Below, in pieces: positions 43,954 through 53,152 of a stretch of DNA of 64,000 bases. Source of the stretch: Frigoribacterium sp. CG_9.8. GTDB lineage: Bacteria; Actinomycetota; Actinomycetes; Actinomycetales; Microbacteriaceae. Position numbers and translations under genes: made by a program. Every line of letters begins with the position of its first letter. The stretch's first letter is position 1. The notes below the pieces were generated by a model, which made no database searches, was not told where the DNA came from, and saw nothing but the letters and a program-made list of their open reading frames with translations. The stretch is from positions 434,001 through 498,000 of the forward strand of contig NZ_JADOVH010000001.1 of NCBI RefSeq assembly GCF_015751965.1, in the 5' to 3' direction.

Positions 43954-44102
43954 CGGGCAATCCTTGCAGAGACGTCCTTGCGCGCCCGGCATCGACGGGC
44001 GTCCAACTGTCAGGGGCTTGGCGGTGGTGGGCTAAAGTTCAATGGCCGGAGCGTCCATCGTGTCGCGGCATCCCCCCTACTTCCAAACGAAGGATCCGAT
44101 TC

Positions 44103-45692
44103 GTGGCAAAGCCGATCGTTGTGATCGCTGAAGAACTCTCTCCTGCTACCGTCGAGGCCCTCGGTCCGGACTTCGACGTGCGTTCCGTGGACGGCACAGA
44201 CCGGCCGGCCCTGCTCGCCGCGCTCGCCGAGGCCAGCGCGGTGCTAATCCGCTCTGCGACCCAGGTAGATGCCGAGGCAATCGCCGCCGCAAAGCATTTG
44301 AAGGTCGTGGCGCGCGCCGGCGTCGGGCTCGACAACGTGGACATCAGGGCCGCGACGGAAGCGGGTGTCATGGTGGTCAATGCGCCCACGTCAAACATCA
44401 TCTCGGCGGCCGAGCTCACGGTCGGCCACATCCTGAATCTTGCGCGACACATCCCGGCCGCTCACGGCGCTCTCGCTGACGGTCAATGGAAGCGCTCGAA
44501 GTACACCGGGGTCGAGATCTTCGAGAAGACGATCGGCATCATCGGGCTCGGACGCATCGGTGCACTGATCACCGCCCGCATGCAGGCGTTCGGAACGAAA
44601 ATCGTCGCCTACGATCCGTATGTCACCGCCGCTCGCGCCCAGCAGCTCGGCGTCACATTGCTCAGCCTCGATGAGTTGCTCGCCCAGAGCGACTTCGTGA
44701 CCATCCACATGCCGAGGACCCCCGAGACCACCGGCATGATCGGCGACGCGCAGTTCGCACTCATGAAGAACACGGCCTATATCGTGAACGTCGCCCGGGG
44801 CGGACTCATCGACGAGGATGCCCTCTACCGCGCGCTTACTGCTGGCACCATCGCCGGTGCTGGTCTCGATGTTTTCGTGCACGAGCCGCCGGTCGGCTCG
44901 CCACTTCTGGCGCTGCCGAATATCGTCGTCACCCCGCACCTCGGTGCTTCCACCGACGAGGCCCAGGAGAAAGCGGGCGTGTCGGTTGCGAAGTCCGTGC
45001 GCCTCGCGCTCTCCGGCGAGCTCGTGCCGGATGCCGTGAATGTGGCCGGCGGCGTCATCGATACGAGCGTGCGGCCGGGGATCCCCCTGATGGAGAAGCT
45101 CGGACAGCTCTTCGCCGGGCTCGCCTCGAGTCCGATCACCGCAGTCGATGTCGAAATCCGCGGGGAGATCGTCGAGTTCGACGTGAAGGTGCTGAAGCTC
45201 GCTGCACTCAAGGGCATCTTCACCAACGTCGTGAGCGAATCCGTGAGCTACGTGAACGCTCCGCTGCTCGCCGAGCAGCGGGGCATCACCGTGCGCCTCA
45301 CGACGGATGCGGTGAGCGATGAATACCGCAACCTTCTGACCATCCGCGGCACCCTCAGCGACGGCAGCCAGATCTCGGTCTCTGGCACTCTCACCGGATC
45401 CAAGCAGGCGCAGAAGATCGTCGAAATCAACGGGTATGACGTGGAGGTGCCGGTCGCCGAGCACCTCATCGTGATGATCTACACCGACCGCCCCGGAATC
45501 GTTGCGGTCTACGGCAAAGAGTTCGGCGAGGCCGGAATCAACATCGCGGCCATGCAGATCAGCCGCCGCGAGGCCGGCGGTCAGGCGCTGAGCGTGCTCA
45601 CCGTCGACTCTCCAGCACCCGTTGGACTCCTCGAGACGGTGCGTCTGGCGATCCAGGCGGATCTTCTGCGCGAGATCGACATCACCGACTGA
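44103..45692 (+). CDS. serA: D-3-phosphoglycerate dehydrogenase SerA
   Basis: A 529-aa enzyme that opens serine synthesis by oxidising 3-phosphoglycerate with NAD. The Rossmann motif is IGLGRIGALITARMQAFG, the catalytic Arg is in NVARGGLIDEDAL, and the His region is VVTPHLGASTDEA. An intervening (ASB) domain and a C-terminal ACT domain (IVMIYTDRPGIVAVYG) give the long actinobacterial form with allosteric serine control. The start is GTG at 44103, with GAAGGA upstream. A strong hairpin follows. Confidence 0.96.
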   Translation: MAKPIVVIAEELSPATVEALGPDFDVRSVDGTDRPALLAALAEASAVLIRSATQVDAEAIAAAKHLKVVARAGVGLDNVDIRAATEAGVMVVNAPTSNIISAAELTVGHILNLARHIPAAHGALADGQWKRSKYTGVEIFEKTIGIIGLGRIGALITARMQAFGTKIVAYDPYVTAARAQQLGVTLLSLDELLAQSDFVTIHMPRTPETTGMIGDAQFALMKNTAYIVNVARGGLIDEDALYRALTAGTIAGAGLDVFVHEPPVGSPLLALPNIVVTPHLGASTDEAQEKAGVSVAKSVRLALSGELVPDAVNVAGGVIDTSVRPGIPLMEKLGQLFAGLASSPITAVDVEIRGEIVEFDVKVLKLAALKGIFTNVVSESVSYVNAPLLAEQRGITVRLTTDAVSDEYRNLLTIRGTLSDGSQISVSGTLTGSKQAQKIVEINGYDVEVPVAEHLIVMIYTDRPGIVAVYGKEFGEAGINIAAMQISRREAGGQALSVLTVDSPAPVGLLETVRLAIQADLLREIDITD

Positions 45693-45717
45693 CGGTCAAC
45701 CCGTCGAACCAACGAAG

Positions 45718-45753
45718 ACGCGCCCCCCTTTCGAACCCGAAAGGGAGGCGCGT
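45718..45753. terminator. Bidirectional terminator after serA
   Basis: A 16-bp stem with one mismatch (ACGCGCCCCCCTTTCG against CGAAAGGGAGGCGCGT) closes on an AACC loop, 25 bases past the serA stop. It lies between serA and a convergent small gene and has AAAG and CTTT tracts near the loop, so it can serve both strands. Confidence 0.85.
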
Positions 45754-45770
45754 TGCAGCAGGTGGGATGA

Positions 45771-46022
45771 CTAGACGACGTCTCCCCGGGTTTCCTGGCT
45801 GGTGCTCTTCTCGTTTCCGGTCGCGTCGACAGCCGTACGCGTGGTCGATATCGTCGACCGCTTGCGCGTGGCCATGATGATCGAGATCAGAAAGACCACC
45901 ACACCGGCCCCCATGAGCAGATAGCCGATGAGGATGAGGTTTACCCCCGGGACTGTGAAACTGACGGCGAATGCGATAACCGCGCCGATGACGAAAAGAA
46001 AGATGCCTGTACCGATACCCAT
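45771..46022 (-). CDS. DUF6458-like small membrane protein
   Basis: An 83-aa protein with two hydrophobic helices (GIFLFVIGAVIAFAVSF and LILIGYLLMGAGVVVFLISI) joined by the PGVN turn, then a basic, Thr/Ser-rich tail. It begins MGIGTGIF, as is usual in this actinobacterial family of unknown function. The ATG at 46022 has GAAGGG about 7 bases upstream. It is divergent from leuB. Confidence 0.8.
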   Translation of the reverse strand: MGIGTGIFLFVIGAVIAFAVSFTVPGVNLILIGYLLMGAGVVVFLISIIMATRKRSTISTTRTAVDATGNEKSTSQETRGDVV

Positions 46023-46225
46023 GATGAGCCCTTCCAGTGCTGTTGTGCCTTGTAAAGGTGCGCCGTAACTGGCGCGCCCGATCAATGCGTGATCACAATT
46101 GTAGTCATTTGTCCCTCGGATGGGGAGTAAAACGTACATCGATGCCCTGCGGGTACGCTGGTCACCAGCCCGAATCGGCCGTGCCACATCCGCTCCCCGT
46201 CAGCTTTCTCCCCTGGAGTCATCCC

Positions 46226-47281
46226 ATGTTCCGCAGCATCTCACTCGCTCTCATCCCCGGTGATGGGATCGGCCCAGAGGTGATCGGCGAAGCGGTGAAA
46301 GTTCTCGAAGCGGTGATCCCGGCGGAGGTCGAACTCACCACCACTCACTTCCCCTTCGGAGCTGCGCATTACCTCGCCACCGGGGAGATCCTGAGCGATG
46401 CGGGGCTCGCCGAACTCAAGCGGCACGACGCCATCCTGCTCGGCGCCGTCGGTGGCGATCCGCGGGATCCCCGCCTGGCCGGCGGGTTGATCGAGCGAGG
46501 CTTGCTTCTTCGGTTGCGCTTCGCCCTCGATCACTACGTCAACCTGCGTCCGACTCGGCTGTTGCCAGGCATCACGTCTCCGCTTGCCGACCCTGGCACC
46601 GTCGACTTCGTCGTGGTGCGCGAGGGCACCGAGGGTCCTTATGTGGGTAACGGTGGGGTGATCCGAGTCGGCACACCGAATGAGGTTGCCAACGAAGTGT
46701 CGGTGAACACTGCCTTCGGCGTCGAACGCCTGGTGCGCTACGGTTTCGCCGTGGCATCCGCTCGACCGCGCCAGAAGCTGACGCTGGTGCACAAGACGAA
46801 CGTGCTCACCAACGCGGGCAGCCTCTGGCAGCGCACTGTTGACCGAGTGGCCCTCGAATATCCGGCCATCTCGGTGGACTACCTCCATGTCGATGCCGCC
46901 ACCATCTTCCTCGTCACCGACCCGGCGAGGTTTGACGTTGTCGTCACCGACAACCTTTTCGGCGACATCCTCACCGACCTCGCAGCGGCGATCAGCGGTG
47001 GTATCGGACTCGCGGCATCGGGCAATATCAATCCAGAGGGCACGTTTCCGTCCATGTTCGAGCCGGTACACGGCTCAGCCCCCGACATCGCCGGGCAGCA
47101 CAAGGCCGATCCGACCGCCGCCATCCTCTCGGTCGCGCTCCTGCTCGATCATCTCGGCCTGGCGGATGCTGCGGCCACGGTGACCGCCGCGGTCACGGCC
47201 GATCTCGCGTCGCGCGGTACCACGGTGAGAAGCACCTCCCAGGTTGGCGACGCGATCCGCTCACTCGTGTCGCACAATTAA
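46226..47281 (+). CDS. leuB: 3-isopropylmalate dehydrogenase LeuB
   Basis: A 351-aa enzyme of leucine synthesis that oxidises and decarboxylates 3-isopropylmalate with NAD. Visible landmarks are [31 protein letters not shown] (substrate Arg residues), [27 protein letters not shown] (metal Asp) and [13 protein letters not shown] (NAD site). The ATG at 46226 follows CTGGAG; upstream frame sequence is non-coding. ilvE follows after 25 bases. Confidence 0.96.
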   Translation: MFRSISLALIPGDGIGPEVIGEAVKVLEAVIPAEVELTTTHFPFGAAHYLATGEILSDAGLAELKRHDAILLGAVGGDPRDPRLAGGLIERGLLLRLRFALDHYVNLRPTRLLPGITSPLADPGTVDFVVVREGTEGPYVGNGGVIRVGTPNEVANEVSVNTAFGVERLVRYGFAVASARPRQKLTLVHKTNVLTNAGSLWQRTVDRVALEYPAISVDYLHVDAATIFLVTDPARFDVVVTDNLFGDILTDLAAAISGGIGLAASGNINPEGTFPSMFEPVHGSAPDIAGQHKADPTAAILSVALLLDHLGLADAAATVTAAVTADLASRGTTVRSTSQVGDAIRSLVSHN

Positions 47282-47306
47282 GAACTCGTACGAAAATAGG
47301 GATCCA

Positions 47307-48500
47307 ATGAAAAACCTGCTCGCTCCGGTCACGCTCAACTTCACCCGTCGGCACAACCCCGAGGCGCTCGCCGAGCTCAAGCGCAACGAGATCCTCGCCG
47401 ATCCGGGGTTCGGCAAACACTTCACCGACCACATGGTCGATATCTGCTGGTCCGCCGGTGGTGGCTGGCATCGCCCTCGGGTGCAGCCCTACGGCCCGAT
47501 CGAGCTCGATCCGGCGGCAGCGGTGCTGCATTACGGGCAGGAGATCTTCGAGGGACTCAAGGCCTACCGGCACGCGGATGGCTCGATCTGGAGCTTCCGT
47601 CCCGAGGCTAATGCGGCGCGGATGCAGCGGTCTGCGCGGCGCCTCGCGCTGCCCGAGCTGCCGACCGAGTATTTTCTCGACTCACTGCGGGAGCTCATCG
47701 CTGCGGACGGCGACTGGGTGCCAACAGCGCCTGATACGAGCCTCTACCTTCGTCCGTTCATGTTTGCCAAAGAGGCCTTCCTTGGGGTGCGCCCGGCAGA
47801 GAAAGTGAACTTCTACGTGATTGCCAGCCCAGCTGGCGCCTACTTCACCGGCGGCCTCGCCCCAGTCTCCATCTGGCTGTCGACCACCTATTCGCGTGCG
47901 GGTAAGGGCGGCACGGGTGCGGCAAAGACCGGTGGCAACTACGCTTCCTCGCTCATCGCCCAGGCGGAGGCCTATGAGCACGGCTGTGCGCAAGTGCTCT
48001 TCCTCGACTCCGAGGAGGAGAGGTTTCTCGAGGAACTCGGTGGCATGAACATCGTGCTCGTGAAGAAAGATGGCACGCTTCTGACTCCGGCATCCGACAG
48101 CATCCTCGAAGGCATCACCCGCGAGTCCATCCTGCAGCTTGCCGAAGACCGCGGGCACACCGTTGAGCGTCGACGCGTGACCATCGACGAGTGGCGCGAG
48201 GGCGCAGCATCCGGCGACATCGTCGAGGCCTTCGCGTGTGGCACGGCAGCGGTCGTCGCTCCGATCGGACATCTCAAGGCCGAGGGCTTCGAGATCGTGC
48301 ACGAAAGCAGCGCGCTCGCACTGTCGCTGCGGGCCGAGCTCACGGGCATCCAATACGGCACCGGTGAAGATCGTCACGGCTGGATGATGCGGCTCGATAG
48401 CGCTGATTCGGCAGGCAGCACGGTTTCGGCAGGCAGCACAGACTCGACGGCCGATGCTGCTCACGCCGCTCCGGCAGCTCACGAAGCTCCAGCCGAGTGA
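47307..48500 (+). CDS. ilvE: Branched-chain amino acid aminotransferase IlvE
   Basis: A 397-aa fold-type IV PLP enzyme catalysing the last step of valine, leucine and isoleucine synthesis. The PLP lysine lies in AAKTGGNYASSL. FEGLKAYRHADG and the C-terminal FACGTAAVVAPIG are typical. The protein ends with a 35-residue Ser/Ala/Thr-rich tail that contains two SAGST units, beyond the usual family end at WMMRL. The stop overlaps the next gene's start by 4 bases. Confidence 0.95.
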   Translation: MKNLLAPVTLNFTRRHNPEALAELKRNEILADPGFGKHFTDHMVDICWSAGGGWHRPRVQPYGPIELDPAAAVLHYGQEIFEGLKAYRHADGSIWSFRPEANAARMQRSARRLALPELPTEYFLDSLRELIAADGDWVPTAPDTSLYLRPFMFAKEAFLGVRPAEKVNFYVIASPAGAYFTGGLAPVSIWLSTTYSRAGKGGTGAAKTGGNYASSLIAQAEAYEHGCAQVLFLDSEEERFLEELGGMNIVLVKKDGTLLTPASDSILEGITRESILQLAEDRGHTVERRRVTIDEWREGAASGDIVEAFACGTAAVVAPIGHLKAEGFEIVHESSALALSLRAELTGIQYGTGEDRHGWMMRLDSADSAGSTVSAGSTDSTADAAHAAPAAHEAPAE

Positions 48501-49273
48501 AGGTTGCTCGCTTCTCGATCGACGGCGCCGATCCGCGGTACGGCATCCTCGACGGAGATGACTTCGTTGTGCTCTCCGGTGATCCGATGTTCAGCGGATT
48601 CGGCACCACCGGCCAGCGCGTCGCCGCGAGCGATGTAAAGCTGCTGGCCCCGGTCATCCCACGCTCGAAGGTCGTCTGTATCGGCCTCAACTACGCCGCC
48701 CATCGCGACGAACTGAAAAACGAATTGGCGAGCCCCACAGCGCCGCTCATCTTCCTCAAGCCGAACACGGCAGTGGTCGGTCCTGGCGATACGATCCAGA
48801 TACCACCGGTCGAGGGACGCATTGTGCACGAGGGAGAACTCGTGATCGTGATCGGCAAAATCGCCAAGAGGGTCAAGGCCGCCGACTACGCCGACGTGGT
48901 CTTCGGCTACACGATCGGCAATGATGTGTCGGCCCGCGATCAGATGTTTGCGGATGGACAGTGGGCCCGTGCCAAGGGCTACGACACCTTCGCGCCGCTC
49001 GGCCCGGTGATCGAAACCGAGTTGGACTGGTCGAACCTCGAGATTCAGACCTATGTCGATGGCGAACCGCGCCGATCCGGCAACACTCGCGACATGCTGC
49101 ACACGGTCCCCGAAATCATCGAATACGTCTCGGATGTCTTCACCCTGCTACCCGGCGACGTGATCATGACCGGCACACCCGCGGGCCTCGGCGGATTCCT
49201 CGATGGACAGACGATCGATATCACGATCGAGGGAATCGGCACTCTGAGCAACCCCGCGAAGAACCGCGTGTGA
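48497..49273 (+). CDS. Fumarylacetoacetate-hydrolase-family protein
   Basis: A 258-aa metal-dependent hydrolase or decarboxylase of the FAH family. Metal-site and core sequence is visible at IGLNYAAHRDEL, EGRIVHEGELVIVIG (His-x-x-x-Glu) and GYTIGNDVSARD. The GTG start overlaps the ilvE stop. In many actinobacteria this gene sits between ilvE and gltX. The substrate is unknown; some relatives decarboxylate oxaloacetate or hydrolyse acylpyruvates. Confidence 0.9.
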   Translation: MKVARFSIDGADPRYGILDGDDFVVLSGDPMFSGFGTTGQRVAASDVKLLAPVIPRSKVVCIGLNYAAHRDELKNELASPTAPLIFLKPNTAVVGPGDTIQIPPVEGRIVHEGELVIVIGKIAKRVKAADYADVVFGYTIGNDVSARDQMFADGQWARAKGYDTFAPLGPVIETELDWSNLEIQTYVDGEPRRSGNTRDMLHTVPEIIEYVSDVFTLLPGDVIMTGTPAGLGGFLDGQTIDITIEGIGTLSNPAKNRV

Positions 49274-49322
49274 CTCACTCGTCGAGTGAGTCGCCCCGCG
49301 ACCGCATCGCGGCCTGACGGCA

Positions 49323-50375
49323 ATGACCCGCATCCGCTGGCTCCCCGGCCTCACTCTCGCCGTTGTGGGGGCGACCGCGGGTTACGGGGTGCACCTTCTA
49401 CTTCCCGGTCTTCCGTGGCTCACCGCCGCGCTCATCCTTGGCGTGCTGGCCGGCTCGATTCCACCCCTCCGACACACGCTGGATGGTGCGCTTGCGCCGG
49501 GCCTCGCACTCGCCGGGCGCCGCCTGCTGAGACTCGGCATCGTGGTGCTCGGACTCAAACTCAGCCTGGTCGACATCGCGCGCCTCGGCTGGGTCGCGAT
49601 CCTCGCGATCGTAGTACTCGTCGCCGCCAGCTTCGGAATCACCTGGCTCGTCTGCCGACTGTTTCATCTGGAGGGCGACCAGGCTGTTCTCATGGCGGCC
49701 GGGTTCTCGATCTGCGGCGTATCGGCGGTCGGTGCCATGGCCGCCGCGCGCCGATCCCGCGAGACGGATACCGGTACGCCGATCACACTCGTCACCCTGT
49801 ATGGCACTCTCGCCATCGTCGTGCTGCCGGCCCTCGCCTCGCTGCTCCGCCTCGATAACCGCCAATTCGGGCACTGGGTGGGGGCGAGCGTTCACGACGT
49901 CGGTCAGGTCGTCGCCACGGCCCAGACGGCGGGTGCGGTCGCCCTCGCGGTTGCGGTCGTCGTCAAGCTCACCCGGGTTCTGATGCTCGCGCCAATAGTC
50001 GCGATCGCCTCGATCCAGACCCGGAGACGGGATTCCGCGGCGGATGCCTCACTGGATGCCACGCCGGATGTCTCGCTGGATGCCTCATCGGCAGCCTCGT
50101 CGGCAGCCTCATCGAAACGGCCGCCAATCGTTCCGCTGTTCATCCTGGGATTCGTCGCGGCAGTGCTTGTGCGCTCTCTGATCCCGCTGCCGGATGCCCT
50201 GCTCGCGTCAGCGGACGTCGTGCAGTCGGCACTCCTTGCCACCGCGCTGTTCGGCATCGGCGCCTCGCTTCGCCTCGAGCAACTCGCTCGTTCGGGCCTG
50301 CGGGCCCTTGCGGCCGGGCTGGTGTCGTGGGTCGCGACACTCGGCCTCGGTCTGGCTGTGGTCTTCCTCTCCTGA
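49323..50375 (+). CDS. YeiH-family (UPF0324) putative sulfate exporter
   Basis: A 350-aa membrane protein with about ten helices. The family core GAALAPGLALAGRRLLRLGIVVLG, the FSICGVSAVGAMA loop and GASVHDVGQVVATAQ (His-Asp) are clear. YeiH-type proteins are annotated as sulfate exporters on little evidence. A linker near residues 238-262 is built from a 12-bp-like DNA repeat (DASLDATPDVSLDASS). It lies 49 bases after the FAH gene. Confidence 0.85.
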   Translation: MTRIRWLPGLTLAVVGATAGYGVHLLLPGLPWLTAALILGVLAGSIPPLRHTLDGALAPGLALAGRRLLRLGIVVLGLKLSLVDIARLGWVAILAIVVLVAASFGITWLVCRLFHLEGDQAVLMAAGFSICGVSAVGAMAAARRSRETDTGTPITLVTLYGTLAIVVLPALASLLRLDNRQFGHWVGASVHDVGQVVATAQTAGAVALAVAVVVKLTRVLMLAPIVAIASIQTRRRDSAADASLDATPDVSLDASSAASSAASSKRPPIVPLFILGFVAAVLVRSLIPLPDALLASADVVQSALLATALFGIGASLRLEQLARSGLRALAAGLVSWVATLGLGLAVVFLS

Positions 50376-50419
50376 CGGCTGCGCATGCGGATGGGTCCGG
50401 GCCAAATCCAGCATCTGGC

Positions 50420-50474
50420 GCACCACGCGCCCGTTTGTCAGCCATGCGGGCCTTCGTTTGGCCGCATGGCTGAC
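50420..50474. repeat. Dispersed palindromic repeat, copy A
   Basis: A perfect 13-bp inverted repeat GTCAGCCATGCGG/CCGCATGGCTGAC (50437-50474, 12-base centre) with an outer CACCACGCGCCCGTTT arm on the left. The same arm plus palindrome recurs in opposite orientation at 51512-51566. It lies between the YeiH-type and PadR genes. Confidence 0.85.
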
Positions 50475-50527
50475 TTACGACAGCGCGGTTGGTCGCTGAC
50501 GGTGAGCCCGCGGCCCCGCGCATTGCG

Positions 50528-50559
50528 CTAACGTGCGATGCAAGCTAATGTGCAATGCA
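50528..50559 (+). promoter_or_regulatory. Probable PadR operator (two direct repeats)
   Basis: CTAACGTGCGATGCA and CTAATGTGCAATGCA are 13/15 identical and start 17 bases apart, ending on the first base of the PadR start codon. Each carries a small ATGCA/TGCAT-like symmetry. PadR regulators commonly bind such sites over their own promoter; autorepression is likely. No other promoter is obvious, so transcription may start within the repeats. Confidence 0.6.
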
Positions 50560-50891
50560 TGACAGTGGATGTGGGGGCGCAACTCCGCAAGGGAGTGGTC
50601 GAGTACTGCATCCTTGGGCTGCTCGCGACCGAGCCGACCTATGGCTGGAAGCTCTCGGAAGGCCTCGTCTCACGCGGCCTGATCGCGAGCATCGGCACCC
50701 TCTACCCGATTCTCGGCCGGTTGCGCGCCCAGGGGCTGGTCAGCAGCTTCGATCAGCAGTCGGATGCCGGACCATCCCGCCGCTACTACCGCGTTACCGA
50801 GAGCGGACACCGCCAGCTCGCGGCCTTCCGCACTCACTGGGGGCCGTTCGCCCGTACCGTGCACGAGCTCGTCGGAGAGGACACCCCATGA
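50559..50891 (+). CDS. PadR-family transcriptional regulator
   Basis: A 110-aa winged-helix regulator (LRKGVVEYCILGLLATEPTYG, LVSRGLIASIGTLYPILGRL, then SRRYYRVTESGHRQLAAF). This is the short PadR type, without the long C-terminal dimerisation helix. The ATG at 50559 is chosen over 50538 because it starts the domain and overlaps the operator. It overlaps the next gene (ATGA). Such pairs usually control the adjacent membrane protein or a transporter in response to membrane stress. Confidence 0.88.
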   Translation: MTVDVGAQLRKGVVEYCILGLLATEPTYGWKLSEGLVSRGLIASIGTLYPILGRLRAQGLVSSFDQQSDAGPSRRYYRVTESGHRQLAAFRTHWGPFARTVHELVGEDTP

Positions 50892-51466
50892 CGAAACCCA
50901 GCATCCCAGGTGTGGTTCGTGACTATCTCGCCGAGCTCGACCGGGAGTTAGCCGGGGTGCCCGGCGAGGTGCGCCAGGGCATCGTGGCTGGCATCGCCGA
51001 GGAGCTGGAGGGACTGGATGCCTCGGCCGCGGCGTCCCGCATCGAATCCCTCGGCGATCCAGCGTTTATTGCGGCGGAGGCCCGTGCGGGTGTCGCGCCC
51101 AGGTCGACAGGCCCGAAGTCGACCAAACTGGTGGTTGCCCCACCCCGGGTATCCGAGCAGCGCTGGTATGTCGTCGTGACGGCGGCGCTTCTCGAATTCG
51201 GAGTCCTCGTGGTTCCGTTGGCAGGCTGGGTGGCAGGCATCATGATGCTGTGGGCATCGCCCCTCTGGACTCGAAACGAGAAGCTCATCGCAACGATCGT
51301 GCCGCCGGCCGTTGGGGTGCTGCTCTTCGGCATCCTCGCGCTCGCCGGATCGGGATTAGCGATGTGGCACGCCCTGCTGTTCGGTGGCCTTGTTGGCCCG
51401 ATCCTCGCCTCCATCGTGATCGGAATCGTGCTCAGTCGCCGGGCGTGGGGCCGCGCGCGGACCTGA
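50888..51466 (+). CDS. HAAS-domain membrane protein
   Basis: A 192-aa protein. Residues 1-70 form a HAAS (DUF1700-type) cytoplasmic domain (VRDYLAELDRELAGVPGEVR, ... ESLGDPAFIAAEARAG). Four hydrophobic segments follow, including VVVTAALLEFGVLVVPLAGWV. PadR-HAAS pairs are common in Gram-positive bacteria; the HAAS protein is thought to act with or against the regulator or a sigma factor. Its ATG overlaps the padR stop by 4 bases. Confidence 0.82.
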   Translation: MTKPSIPGVVRDYLAELDRELAGVPGEVRQGIVAGIAEELEGLDASAAASRIESLGDPAFIAAEARAGVAPRSTGPKSTKLVVAPPRVSEQRWYVVVTAALLEFGVLVVPLAGWVAGIMMLWASPLWTRNEKLIATIVPPAVGVLLFGILALAGSGLAMWHALLFGGLVGPILASIVIGIVLSRRAWGRART

Positions 51467-51511
51467 TTTCACCGCAGCCGACCAGTGTTCCAGCACACTA
51501 TGCGCCTTTTT

Positions 51512-51566
51512 GTCAGCCATGCCGCCAAATGAAGTGCCGCATGGCTGACGAACGGGCGCGTGGTCC
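51512..51566. repeat. Dispersed palindromic repeat, copy B (inverted)
   Basis: GTCAGCCATGC and GCATGGCTGAC (11-bp arms, 16-base centre), followed by GAACGGGCGCGTGGTCC, which is the reverse complement of the outer arm of copy A with two changes. The two copies therefore face each other around the PadR/HAAS genes. Confidence 0.85.
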
Positions 51567-51652
51567 CCGGCAGGCGGAGCGGAGCGGGGTGCCGGGCGCG
51601 GGCGCCGCGGCTCGGGGTGCCCCACACCCGCCCCCGATAGAGTTAGCTGGCT

Positions 51653-53137
51653 ATGTCACCCTCTTTCAGTACCGCCACCGGAGCCGACGTCCGCGTCCGT
51701 TTCTGCCCCTCGCCCACCGGTACCCCGCACGTCGGGCTTATCCGCACGGCCCTCTTCAACTGGGCCTACGCCCGGCATACCGGGGGCAAACTGGTCTTCC
51801 GCATTGAAGACACGGATGCCGCGCGTGACAGCGAGGAGAGCTACCTGCAGCTTCTGGATGCGCTCAGCTGGCTGAACATCGAGTGGGACGAGGGCGTCGG
51901 AGTCGGCGGCCCGCACGAGCCCTACCGCCAGTCCCAGCGCGGCGAGATCTACACTGGCCTCATCGAGCGGCTTCGGGCGAGCGGGCACCTCTACGAGAGC
52001 TACGCCACGGCGGAGGAGATCGAGGCCCGTAACATCCAGAACGGTCGGGATCCGAAGCAGGGCTACGACAACTTCGAACGTGATCTGGGCGAGGAGGCGA
52101 AGGCCGCGTATCGCGCTGAGGGACGCACACCCGCCCTGCGCCTGCGCGTGCCGGACACCGACCTCTCCTTTGACGACCTGGTGCGCGGCGGGATCACCTT
52201 TCCCGCCGGATCCTTCGTCGACTTCGTGGTCGTGCGCCCGAACGGCGCCCCGCTCTACACCTTTGTCAACCCCGTGGATGACGCGCTCATGGGCATCACC
52301 CACGTGCTACGCGGCGAGGACCTACTGTCGTCAACGCCGCGGCAAATCGCGCTCTATCACGCGCTGATCGAGATCGGTGTTGCTACCGCCATCCCGCGCT
52401 TCGGCCACATGCCCTACGTGATGGGAGAGGGCAACAAGAAGCTCTCCAAGCGCGATCCGGAGTCCAACCTGTTCCACCACCGCGAGCGTGGATTCATCCC
52501 CGAGGGCTTGCTCAATTACCTCTCGCTGCTCGGCTGGTCACTCAGCCACGACCGCGACGTGTTCACCATGGATGAGATGGTCGCCGCCTTCGACGTCGTG
52601 AACGTCAACCCCAACCCGGCCCGGTTCGACCTGAAGAAGGCCGAGTCGATCAACGGCGATCACATTCGCCTGCTCGCCCCGGATGTTTTCGTGCAGCGCC
52701 TCCTGCCCTACCTGTCGGGGCTTGTCTCCGATCCGCCGACGGGTACCGAGCTGGCAATCCTGCGTGAGGCCGGTCCACTCGTGCAGGAGCGCATGCAGCT
52801 GCTCGGCGAGGCGCCGGGTCTGCTCGGATTCTTCTTCGCAGCGGATGACTCGATAGAGGTCGACGCGGATGCCACACCCTCGGCGGGCTCAGCCGAGATC
52901 CTGGATGCTGCGGTCGGGGCGCTCCGGCAGCTCAACGAATGGTCGCACGTCGAGATCGAGCGAGTCTTGCGCGCTGAACTCATCGAGGGTGGCGGACTGA
53001 AGCCCCGCGTCGCGTTCGGTCCGCTGCGCACGGCACTGTCAGGCAAGCGGATCAGCCCGCCGCTGTTCGAGTCGATGCAGCTGCTCGGCAAGGAGTCGAC
53101 GCTCGCGCGGCTGTCTCGGTTGGCGGCTGCACTCTAA
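51653..53137 (+). CDS. gltX: Glutamyl-tRNA synthetase GltX
   Basis: A 494-aa class I synthetase. The HIGH-type motif is [17 protein letters not shown] (residues 18-34) and the KMSKS-type motif is [10 protein letters not shown]. It charges tRNA-Glu and, if the organism lacks GlnRS as most actinobacteria do, also tRNA-Gln before amidation by GatCAB. A tRNA-Gln gene lies 1 kb downstream. Length is normal. Confidence 0.96.
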   Translation: MSPSFSTATGADVRVRFCPSPTGTPHVGLIRTALFNWAYARHTGGKLVFRIEDTDAARDSEESYLQLLDALSWLNIEWDEGVGVGGPHEPYRQSQRGEIYTGLIERLRASGHLYESYATAEEIEARNIQNGRDPKQGYDNFERDLGEEAKAAYRAEGRTPALRLRVPDTDLSFDDLVRGGITFPAGSFVDFVVVRPNGAPLYTFVNPVDDALMGITHVLRGEDLLSSTPRQIALYHALIEIGVATAIPRFGHMPYVMGEGNKKLSKRDPESNLFHHRERGFIPEGLLNYLSLLGWSLSHDRDVFTMDEMVAAFDVVNVNPNPARFDLKKAESINGDHIRLLAPDVFVQRLLPYLSGLVSDPPTGTELAILREAGPLVQERMQLLGEAPGLLGFFFAADDSIEVDADATPSAGSAEILDAAVGALRQLNEWSHVEIERVLRAELIEGGGLKPRVAFGPLRTALSGKRISPPLFESMQLLGKESTLARLSRLAAAL

Positions 53138-53152
53138 CCAGCGGCTGCACCG

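Noticed and set aside
46241-47071. Minus-strand ORF across leuB
   Set aside because: Complete leuB motifs lie on the plus strand; this frame shows none.
50420-51566. Complete insertion sequence or composite transposon
   Set aside because: No transposase or integrase lies between or near the palindromic copies, and no target-site duplication was recognised.
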